DNA of 9,558 bases, from positions 1-9,558 of the forward strand of contig CAYVDH010000140.1 in the NCBI GenBank assembly GCA_964450355.1, written 5' to 3'. This document shows positions 1-6,535 of this stretch, piece by piece. A program made the translations under genes and the position numbers. Numbering within the stretch: the first letter of the stretch is position 1; every line of letters starts with the position of its first letter. The notes beneath the pieces are model-generated. The model was not told the origin of the DNA, did no database searches, and saw only the letters and a list, made by a program, of their open reading frames with translations. This stretch comes from CAYVDH01 sp964450355. Its GTDB lineage: Bacteria; Bacteroidota; Bacteroidia; NS11-12g; UBA955.

Positions 1-3000
1 GAAGAAAGAAACAATATTAGGAATCATTTCTCCTCATTTAGAAATTTCTTAATGGGTATTTTACCTGATGATGTAAAGCTTCAATTCAATGAAGATAAAT
101 ATTTAGACTTTGCAAAATTCAAAGAAAAATTCAATGTAAGATTTACAACTCGTAAACACTCAGCAGAAGAGGTTTGGTTTGTCATTTCAACTTACGTTTA
201 TGGATATTTTGAATTTAACGATATTAATACAGTTGCAAAATATATAGATGAAGAAAATGGTATTCCATCTAAATTTCGCATAGTTAGTCCTGATAATTTT
301 AATCAAATAGTAACTACATATTTGCCGTTTTACGATAAACTAATCGAAGATGGTTGGTGGGATAAAATTACAATTGTTAGAAAGATTCGTGATTACTTTC
401 CTGGTCCAATTCCTAAACAATATACTGTTGTTTTTTGTGATGAGGCGCAAGATTTTAGCAGAATAGAACTTAGACTTATTATTCAGTCTTCCGAATTTGT
501 CAAATATGACTTATCTGAAATCAAGCAAGTGCCAATTGTTTTTGCAGGTGATGCTTTACAAACAGTAAGTCCAACTGGTTTTTCTGATACACGATTGCAC
601 CAAATGTATTACGAGGCATTTGAAGATGCTAATTTTATTTATGATAAAACTAGATCGACATATAATCCTGAATACAATTATCGATCATTATTGCCAATTG
701 TGAGATTAGCTAATATAATTCAAAATTACAGGAAAGAGGCATTAAAGGAAGATGTAGTTATTAAGCAATTCGCTAAACGAGAAAATATTAATGCTCCCAT
801 CCCTATGGTTCATTCAATTGAATGGCTAGGTTCTAATGGCATAAAAGAACAGTTCGAAGAGAAATTTAAGTATAAATCATTTATTGTTCCTGTAGATCTA
901 AATGAGGAGGATGAATACATTAAAAATCAGAGTTTGCTATTTGAAAAATTTGTTGATATAAAAAGCAGCATTGATGCTAAAGGCGCAGAGTATTCACAAG
1001 TTGTCGTATACGGATTTGCGGATTATTATTTAAAAGAATTTGGTGAATTGAAATGGTCAACAGATAAATTTGATTTCAAGAAAAAATTCTTTTTTAATAA
1101 GCTATATGTTGCCATTACAAGAGCACAAAACGAATTAATAATTATCGATAGTGATAATGGTTGTGAGAAATTCTGGAAGCCACTTTTAAATATACCGCAG
1201 CAGGTTGAAAAATGGGAAATATATACAGATATAAATGATATTTTACCAATTAAACCTGGTACGAATCTTTCAAGTATTCAAGATAGTTCGCCTGATGATG
1301 CATTACAAAATGCAAAGGTGGACATGCAGCAAGGGATAATTGACAAAAATATTGCACGTTTAATTGTTGCGTCTAATGTGTTTTTAATGCTAGGAAAGGT
1401 AGAAGAAGCCAATAGTTGTTTAGGTCATAAGGAAATAATAAAGGGCAATTGGAACAGTGCAGGTAGCCATTTCGTGAAGGCTAAAAATCTCGAAGAAGCA
1501 GCTGGTGCTTTTTTTAATGCAAAAAATTGGGGGCAGCTACTTAACTCTCCAACAAAGACATTAAGTGGACATAAGCAGGAATTAAGAATCTTGATTGCTA
1601 ATTTAATGAAAGATCTTTCTATCAGTAGAGAGGAGTTAACTAAACTATATGAACTAAGGCATGTCCTTCACGATGTACTGCATAATATTACTTGGTTTTC
1701 AGAATTAGTTGACATCTTCAAAAAAATATTAACTAAAATATCATCACAGGAATCTAAAAGAGAATTTGCTTTAATACTCGAATCTATTTCCAGAGAACAT
1801 GATGTAGATTTATGGGAGGTAATAGGCGATTTGTATTTTGAGACTAAACAATTTAAATACGCAATAGAGGCTTGGGGAAGAAATATCAACGCATTGGAGA
1901 CGCCTCAATACTCAATAAAATACATACTTGCTCATATTGAACGTTCAAAGGATGAATCAAATATTTATGATGAGATGCTTTGGTCAGGGAGGTATTTGAG
2001 CATCTGTGATTCTCAGAACGAGAAAATGAGTTTTTCAAAAAGAATTAAAATTATTTATGATACACCTGAATTCAATATTACCAAGAGTGAAATTCAAATT
2101 GAATTGTATAAAAATGCTTTATTAGCTAACGTCATACTCAGCAATATTCACGATGTAATTGAATTAAGTAAAACCTTAGAACCAAAATTGAACAATTTTG
2201 AACGCAGCGAATATTATTCAATGTGTTTAATGAATTGTAGCTCAAATGAAATTGCCGTCTTTTTAAAAGAAAGATGGGCAAGAGCAAAATGGATAACCTA
2301 TGAAGATGGGCAAATTGACAATTTTATTGATCAATTAAATATAGAATTTAAGAACTATAATTTCCCTTTTAAAGATTCTAACTTTGAATGGACTAAAGAG
2401 GAATTAACTGCATTGCCAGATGTGCCAGCGCTATTTACAATTGACCCTTCAGAACACATAAAAAGTATTCAAGTAATAGGATTTAGAAAATTTGAAAATT
2501 TAGAAATTCAAAATATTGGTCAGTTTAATCTGATTTTAGGCGATAATAATTCAGGTAAAACTTCGATACTTGAAGCATTGCTTTTTTCTGCCGACCCTGA
2601 CCAGTGTTTACTCAATTTTCTTTATGCAAAAAGGCAACGTAATAATAATACTGAAAAGGAAATTGATTATCAATTAATCGAATCTCTAATTAATCGTAAA
2701 ACAAAGAATAACGGAATTGAATATAACTTTAAAGAAGGCAGGCGTTACTGGTCTTACAAATTACGTTACCCGACATTAAAAGAGTTAGTAACAAAATATG
2801 AAATTGAAAAGTTAGACCCTAAGAATTACTTAGCAATTGAAACTGGAACGGGGAATGCTTTATTAAGCGAATCAATCCAAGAAATGGATAAATATTTTAA
2901 AGAACCTCAAAAACTTAGTAAAATACCTTATGTGCCATTCGGGAAAGGTTATTTTGATAAGTTAGCATCAATTTACCATAGTGAAATCGGGGCTAAAAGA

Positions 3001-3510
3001 GGATTGCGTAGTGAGTTTGTTAAGCAAATGAAAACATTTATTCCTGATATTGTGGAAATCTCAATTGACCCTGACACTGATACAATACAAATTGAAGAAG
3101 AAATTAATTCTGCAGATTATTCCTCATCATTGAATGATTTTGGTGAAGGCGCAAATAAGTTGTTTCGAATCTTAGTTCAATTACATGCATCAAAAGGTAA
3201 ACGACTAATGATTGATGAAATTGATGCAGGTATTCATTATAGCAGATTTAAAGACTTTTGGAAAGTGATATTGAAAACCGCAAAGGATTATGATGTTCAA
3301 ATATTCTGTACAACCCATAACGATGAATGTATCAAATTCTTTTGGGAGGTGTTACAAGAGGAAGCTTTTGAATGTTGTAAAGACAAGTCAAGAACTATAA
3401 CGTTTGAGAAACATTTTAAGTCAAATGAGATAATTCCAATAGTTCGTAATTATGAGAACATGCTTTATTCTGATGAACATGGATTGGAAATTAGAGGAGG
3501 AAAGTTATGA
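1..3510 (+). CDS. UvrD-like helicase / helical-repeat / OLD-type ATPase fusion protein, 5' end outside window
   Basis: The reading frame is open from base 1, so the ATG at 52 is internal and the gene begins upstream; 1169 residues are visible. Numbering from base 1, superfamily 1 helicase motifs appear in order: II DEAQD (439-453), III GDALQ (547-561), IV NYRS (676-687), V DAKGAE (973-990) and VI LYVAITRA (1102-1125). Motif I (Walker A) must lie off the left edge. A largely alpha-helical, TPR-like stretch follows (about 1290-2430). The C-terminal third is a complete ABC/OLD-family ATPase: Walker A GDNNSGKT (2539-2562), signature-like DFGEGANKL (3136-3162), Walker B LMIDEID (3205-3225) and the switch histidine in CTTH (3316-3318). 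The protein should couple ATP-driven DNA unwinding or translocation to an OLD-type ATPase. The downstream TOPRIM gene overlaps it, so the pair probably forms a defence or DNA-repair complex. I know of no named system with this exact fusion. The domain calls are firm; the role is inferred. Confidence 0.9.
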   Translation, partial: EERNNIRNHFSSFRNFLMGILPDDVKLQFNEDKYLDFAKFKEKFNVRFTTRKHSAEEVWFVISTYVYGYFEFNDINTVAKYIDEENGIPSKFRIVSPDNFNQIVTTYLPFYDKLIEDGWWDKITIVRKIRDYFPGPIPKQYTVVFCDEAQDFSRIELRLIIQSSEFVKYDLSEIKQVPIVFAGDALQTVSPTGFSDTRLHQMYYEAFEDANFIYDKTRSTYNPEYNYRSLLPIVRLANIIQNYRKEALKEDVVIKQFAKRENINAPIPMVHSIEWLGSNGIKEQFEEKFKYKSFIVPVDLNEEDEYIKNQSLLFEKFVDIKSSIDAKGAEYSQVVVYGFADYYLKEFGELKWSTDKFDFKKKFFFNKLYVAITRAQNELIIIDSDNGCEKFWKPLLNIPQQVEKWEIYTDINDILPIKPGTNLSSIQDSSPDDALQNAKVDMQQGIIDKNIARLIVASNVFLMLGKVEEANSCLGHKEIIKGNWNSAGSHFVKAKNLEEAAGAFFNAKNWGQLLNSPTKTLSGHKQELRILIANLMKDLSISREELTKLYELRHVLHDVLHNITWFSELVDIFKKILTKISSQESKREFALILESISREHDVDLWEVIGDLYFETKQFKYAIEAWGRNINALETPQYSIKYILAHIERSKDESNIYDEMLWSGRYLSICDSQNEKMSFSKRIKIIYDTPEFNITKSEIQIELYKNALLANVILSNIHDVIELSKTLEPKLNNFERSEYYSMCLMNCSSNEIAVFLKERWARAKWITYEDGQIDNFIDQLNIEFKNYNFPFKDSNFEWTKEELTALPDVPALFTIDPSEHIKSIQVIGFRKFENLEIQNIGQFNLILGDNNSGKTSILEALLFSADPDQCLLNFLYAKRQRNNNTEKEIDYQLIESLINRKTKNNGIEYNFKEGRRYWSYKLRYPTLKELVTKYEIEKLDPKNYLAIETGTGNALLSESIQEMDKYFKEPQKLSKIPYVPFGKGYFDKLASIYHSEIGAKRGLRSEFVKQMKTFIPDIVEISIDPDTDTIQIEEEINSADYSSSLNDFGEGANKLFRILVQLHASKGKRLMIDEIDAGIHYSRFKDFWKVILKTAKDYDVQIFCTTHNDECIKFFWEVLQEEAFECCKDKSRTITFEKHFKSNEIIPIVRNYENMLYSDEHGLEIRGGKL
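3493..3500 (+). promoter_or_regulatory. Strong Shine-Dalgarno site for the TOPRIM gene
   Basis: AGAGGAGG lies 6 bases before the ATG at 3507, inside the last codons of the helicase-ATPase gene. It supports that start and suggests coupled translation of the two proteins. Such a strong Shine-Dalgarno site is unusual among the other genes here, whose upstream regions are plain A/T. Confidence 0.7.
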
Positions 3511-4196
3511 GGATAATAAATATTTACGTAGAAGGTAAAAGCGACTTGTTTTTCCTTATCCATTTATTAGAGTCAATGTTTGATTACAAATTTGTAGTCG
3601 ATAATCATAAATTGAAAGCATGTCATATCAAAAAGGATGAAATATCACTTTCAATTGGCACATTCTCAACTCAAGAAGGTCATGGAGGTATAGATTCTAA
3701 GAAAATAAACGCTGTTCTTAAACAAATAAATGACATTGATTCTAAATTAGGTATAGAAAGTGTTTTTCTTATCGATGCAGATACTGATGAACACGTAAAC
3801 CCACCAGGGGGTGTTATTGCAAGAAATAAACACATGGAGGAACTTCGTAAATTAACGGACTTCAAATATTTCCTAATACCAAACCATTCGATTAATGGAA
3901 ATCTTGAAAATATACTTCAATCAATTATTTGCAAAAAGGGCCAAAATTTTTATACGTGTTTGAACAGTTATGCTGAAAGTTTATTGGCATTACATGAGGA
4001 TGACCGTCCTATGTATGTGAAGGAAAATCCTAAGTTACAGAAGGAGCGTATAGGCTGGTATATTTACATGATGGAAGGAAGAGGAAAAAAGAAAGAAAAG
4101 AGTAAAATCAATCCTGAGCTATGGGATTTAAATGCGGAAATACTTAAACCATTAATAGGTTTTTTAAATTCTGTAATTAAAGGTGAATCCATATAA
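3507..4196 (+). CDS. Stand-alone TOPRIM-fold protein, DUF3226-like
   Basis: This 229-residue protein begins with the TOPRIM glutamate motif, YVEGKSD (residues 7-13, Glu9). A hydrophobic strand leads into the acidic motif FLIDADTDE (87-95), giving the Glu plus DxD pattern that binds metal in TOPRIM enzymes. A third recognisable stretch, FLIPNHSINGNLENIL, resembles the region after the DxD motif in DUF3226/DUF4276-type OLD nucleases. A basic KKKEKSK patch lies near the C-terminus. The ATG sits in an ATGA overlap with the stop of the preceding gene and has a strong ribosome binding site, so the two are co-translated. TOPRIM domains in OLD, Gabija GajA and PARIS AriB partner an ABC-type ATPase; here the likely partner is the ATPase domain of the upstream fusion. 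It is probably a DNA or RNA nuclease, or an effector released by the ATPase. Fold assignment is good; the exact family and activity are inferred. Confidence 0.85.
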   Translation: MRIINIYVEGKSDLFFLIHLLESMFDYKFVVDNHKLKACHIKKDEISLSIGTFSTQEGHGGIDSKKINAVLKQINDIDSKLGIESVFLIDADTDEHVNPPGGVIARNKHMEELRKLTDFKYFLIPNHSINGNLENILQSIICKKGQNFYTCLNSYAESLLALHEDDRPMYVKENPKLQKERIGWYIYMMEGRGKKKEKSKINPELWDLNAEILKPLIGFLNSVIKGESI

Positions 4197-4340
4197 TTTT
4201 GGTGTTAACTTGTTAAGTTTGGTAATATTATTAGCAAATAGTTTTTTTGCTCACGCTCGCATCCTGCGATTGTGTTCCATAACTGCATCTGGCAACTACG
4301 GTTCCAAACAATCAAAAATATTTTTGTAACTCTTGTGCAT
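4197..4340. other. Intergenic: weak hairpin and a patch of raised G+C
   Basis: No gene is visible. AGCAAA (4233-4238) and TTTGCT (4246-4251) form a 6-bp stem with a 7-base T-rich loop; it could end the defence operon, but no clean U-tract follows, so it is a weak terminator candidate. Bases 4251-4310 contain 30 G/C out of 60, against roughly 30% nearby, and include a small hairpin CGCA-TCC-TGCG (4258-4268). The patch ends about 30 bases before the abrupt start of the McrC relic, so it may be a foreign or repeat fragment. Confidence 0.4.
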
Positions 4341-4587
4341 CAGATATTGTAATTAAAAAAGGTGAGGCAACCTATATTTTTAACACCAAATGGAAAATAA
4401 TAGACAATGGCGAGCCACCTTATGCTGATTTAAAGCAAATGTATACCTACAATCAATATTTGAATTCTAATTTAAGTATTTTGTTATTTCCTCAATCCAA
4501 TAAAAACATAGACAAATCAGGTAAATTTCATATTGGAAAAAATGGCGAACATTTCTGTAAATTAGGTTTTATACAAATATTAAAAGA
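4341..4587 (+). repeat. Direct repeat copy A (partner at 6852-7098)
   Basis: A gapless alignment at an offset of 2511 bases gives 23 mismatches in the first 240 bases, counted by eye. The repeat covers the McrC nuclease core. Together with copy B it brackets the secreted-protein gene and the small broken ORFs. Confidence 0.85.
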
Positions 4588-4618
4588 TGGTTTTGATAAC
4601 AAAATATTAGATTTTTAA
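4341..4618 (+). pseudogene. C-terminal relic of an McrC-type restriction nuclease
   Basis: Translation in the frame of GAT at 4343 gives SDIVI, then FNTKWK, then DLKQMYTYNQY and FCKLGFIQIL before the TAA at 4616-4618. This is the nuclease core and tail of the McrC family, the PD-(D/E)xK subunit of McrBC-like systems. It matches the longer McrC ORF downstream (from 6852) without gaps and at about 90% nucleotide identity over 240 bases. Homology begins sharply at 4341; the open frame continues upstream to 4283 but encodes nothing McrC-like and has no good start. PD has become SD, and the catalytic Asp is Asn (AAC). About 15 of the first 80 residues differ between the copies, a rate that suggests relaxed constraint. 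It is almost certainly non-functional. Confidence 0.8.
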
Positions 4619-4807
4619 AATTTGCTAAAAAAGTGTTAAATTTGTAATTGAAAAAGGTTGTTTTGTAGTCCAACATCAAAGTTAACTTTCAGTTACTTTA
4701 ATTCTTTCTTCTTTTATTTAATTTGGTGAGCTATTGAGGTAATTTATTGAATTTTTTTTTACCGATTTTTTTCTTTACTATTGAAGAAACTTTTAAAAAT
4801 TTAAACT
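4619..4807 (+). other. Upstream region of the secreted-protein gene
   Basis: No ORF of note. TAAATTTG at 4637-4644 fits the Bacteroidota -7 consensus TAnnTTTG, and TACTATTG at 4776-4783 is one base off. Neither has a TTTG/TTG -33 element at the usual spacing (12 bases and 26 bases instead of about 19-21), so the promoter is not settled. A long T-tract lies at 4752-4760. No Shine-Dalgarno sequence precedes the ATG at 4808. Confidence 0.25.
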
Positions 4808-6022
4808 ATGAAAAAAATATTATTTATCTTATCGGCATTGCTTTTAAATTATGCACAAACATTTGGACAATGTGAGTTTTGCAATATAGCACTTGATAAA
4901 GATTATATTAAGTCCAATTCTTCAACATACTTTCAATTGAATATTTTAAAAATTGTGGATTCTGAAAAATTTAAAGAATATAAAAAAAACTCTGATATTG
5001 ATGGCAAAATATCTATTGGTCCTTTTAAATTTGGTAGTTCAATTTCTTATGAAGATTTCAATACTGAAAGAGAGAAAATTTTTCAACGATATTCATATAA
5101 TTTAACTATTGAACAAGCAATAGATGAGCTCAAAATAATAACAAACCCAATTGCATATCCTGAATGGAATAATTGCTTAACTAAATGCTATAATAATCAA
5201 GAAAACATTAGCGTGGTTTATGCATTTGTAGTTGAAGAGGATTCAAACAATGTTATTGTTAAAGTAAAATACAAGGGAAACGCTACAAGTAAAGATGAAT
5301 TTTCATGCCGTATTATAGCTGAAAATGGTGAAATATTACAAGAAAATACTAATGAAAATGGTGAAATATTACAAGAAAATACTAATGAAAATTTAAAATA
5401 TGTTCCAAAAATAAATTTTAAAATAAAAAATTCAGGTGAAGCTGGATTTATTATTAAAAGAACAAATAACAATCTTAATACAATAATAAAAATTTCAGCA
5501 AATAATTTGGATATATTTACAAAAATATCAAAATACAGAAGAGAACAACACTATAAAACACCATTGGGTACAAAAATCACAAAGGAAAGAAAAGAAAATG
5601 CATTAAATTATCCTTATGGTACTGGAAGTAGTTTAAAAGAAAGTGGCAATAAGTTTACTCCAAAGGATAACGATAGAATTGAAGTAACTGCTCCAGAAAA
5701 TGGCTATTATAATTTAGAAGCAAAAGGTAGCTTAAGAAATTCAGAATATACAAGCGGAGTAGATGCTTTTATTTACATTTTTATAGAAAGTGATACCCTG
5801 AAAGCAATTGCAAGTTCACAAATTGCAACTGGTCTTTCTACTCCTGGTCCTGGTGATGATAGTTATGTTAGTGGAATATTAAGTCAACAAAACGTTTATT
5901 TAAAAAAGGGAGAAACCATTACATTATATTTCGGAAATAACGGAGGTACTGGCGATAGAAGTAAAGGAATTAGATGTGCTTATATAGGAGACTATATTTC
6001 AATAAAACTAGTAGCTTATTAA
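4808..6022 (+). CDS. Secreted protein of unknown function with a beta-rich C-terminal domain
   Basis: The protein has 404 residues. The N-terminus is a classic Sec signal peptide: a KK start, hydrophobic ILFILSALLL, then NYAQTFGQ, with cleavage probably near residue 21. The residues before Cys22 (FGQC) do not make a good lipobox, so a soluble secreted or periplasmic protein is more likely than a lipoprotein. The mature protein opens with CEFC (Cys22, Cys25); Cys123 and Cys127 (NNCLTKC) may pair with them. Residues 172-193 are an exact 11-residue tandem duplication. The C-terminal 130 residues alternate in a beta-sandwich pattern (TAPENGYYNLEAKG, then NVYLKKGETITLYF, ending DYISIKLVAY), reminiscent of C1q/TNF-like or other jelly-roll binding modules; this is a pattern impression only. 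There is no type IX sorting domain. The start is fixed by the signal peptide. A small ORF follows 25 bases downstream. I do not recognise the family. Confidence 0.85.
   Translation: MKKILFILSALLLNYAQTFGQCEFCNIALDKDYIKSNSSTYFQLNILKIVDSEKFKEYKKNSDIDGKISIGPFKFGSSISYEDFNTEREKIFQRYSYNLTIEQAIDELKIITNPIAYPEWNNCLTKCYNNQENISVVYAFVVEEDSNNVIVKVKYKGNATSKDEFSCRIIAENGEILQENTNENGEILQENTNENLKYVPKINFKIKNSGEAGFIIKRTNNNLNTIIKISANNLDIFTKISKYRREQHYKTPLGTKITKERKENALNYPYGTGSSLKESGNKFTPKDNDRIEVTAPENGYYNLEAKGSLRNSEYTSGVDAFIYIFIESDTLKAIASSQIATGLSTPGPGDDSYVSGILSQQNVYLKKGETITLYFGNNGGTGDRSKGIRCAYIGDYISIKLVAY
5321..5386 (+). repeat. Perfect 33-bp in-frame tandem duplication
   Basis: Bases 5321-5353 and 5354-5386 are identical, followed by a 6-base start of a third unit (5387-5392). 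Each unit encodes ENGEILQENTN. Zero divergence implies a recent slippage event, and the repeat could vary in number between strains. Confidence 0.95.
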
Positions 6023-6047
6023 TAGTACGTAAAAAAATTATTAAAAA

Positions 6048-6224
6048 ATGGAAAACATAAAATACAGAGCAATTTGCATTCATGGAATGTCTATAACTCA
6101 AATTTGGAGAGGGCAAATTAGAGCAGATAGAAACCTTGCAGAAATAGACTTAAAAGAACATTTAATAAATTGTGTCCACAAAGATGGAAGCATAATTCAA
6201 GAAAATGACCCTCTTTGGGAATAA
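6048..6224 (+). CDS. Small ORF, 58 residues, possibly the first half of a frameshifted gene
   Basis: ATG at 6048 opens a frame beginning MENIKYRAIC and ending ENDPLWE before the TAA at 6222-6224. It starts 25 bases after the secreted-protein gene on the same strand, so it could be its operon partner. It overlaps the next ORF (6205-6402) by 20 bases in another frame. Removing one G from GGG at 6217-6219 would join the two into one protein of about 117 residues (DPLW-NKEL at the join). No signal peptide or membrane segment is visible, and I do not recognise a family. It was judged coding from its length, position and ordinary composition, with moderate confidence. Confidence 0.45.
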   Translation: MENIKYRAICIHGMSITQIWRGQIRADRNLAEIDLKEHLINCVHKDGSIIQENDPLWE

Positions 6225-6402
6225 AGAATTGATTTTTGTTAACAAAGAAAAATTCATTAATATTTCTTCACCTTATATCTCTCGCAATTTCTTCATTTTT
6301 ATTAATAAAACTGATGATGATGTAAAGTTATTGCAAAAAATGAAACTTGCTAGCGAGAAGTTAAAGGCTAAGAAAGATGAGGAGTATATTTTTGGGTTAT
6401 AG
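6205..6402 (+). CDS. Small ORF, 65 residues, possibly the second half of a frameshifted gene
   Basis: The ATG at 6205 lies inside the end of the preceding small ORF. The frame encodes a protein ending in a charged, probably helical tail (KLASEKLKAKKDEEYIFGL). No ribosome binding site is evident before the ATG, which fits a continuation of the upstream frame rather than an independent gene. It could also be a translationally coupled small protein. Function unknown. Confidence 0.4.
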   Translation: MTLFGNKELIFVNKEKFINISSPYISRNFFIFINKTDDDVKLLQKMKLASEKLKAKKDEEYIFGL

Positions 6403-6500
6403 TCATTTAGATACAAAAATTAGTTTTGATTTTTTTTTATCGAGAAATGGGAAAAGTTATTAGCAACATGTTAGAAATCAAATAGTTGGTTAAGCGCTCA

Positions 6501-6518
6501 ATATTTTATCTAAAATAT
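6501..6518. repeat. Perfect 8-bp inverted repeat ahead of the McrC-like ORF
   Basis: ATATTTTA (6501-6508) and TAAAATAT (6511-6518) are exact reverse complements separated by TC. The site ends 17 bases before the GTG start at 6536. It could be an operator or a small stem, but an all-A/T palindrome in A+T-rich DNA may be chance. The truncated McrC reading frame is open through it from 6494, so it may be worn coding sequence. Confidence 0.45.
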
Positions 6519-6535
6519 GTAATAATGTTTGGTTA

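Noticed and set aside
52..54. ATG as start of the helicase-ATPase gene
   Set aside because: The frame is open to base 1 and helicase motif I is missing, so the true start is upstream of the window.
1668..1889. Minus-strand ORF of 73 codons
   Set aside because: Antisense shadow of the helicase-ATPase gene with no recognisable protein features.
3680..3865. Minus-strand ORF of 61 codons
   Set aside because: Antisense shadow over the DxD region of the TOPRIM gene.
4637..4644. TAAATTTG as the promoter of the secreted-protein gene
   Set aside because: Fits the -7 consensus, but the only nearby TTTG (4621-4624) is 12 bases upstream instead of about 19-21.
5218..5472. Minus-strand ORF of 84 codons containing a repeated peptide
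   Set aside because: Antisense to the secreted-protein gene; its repeat is only the reverse of the 33-bp tandem duplication.
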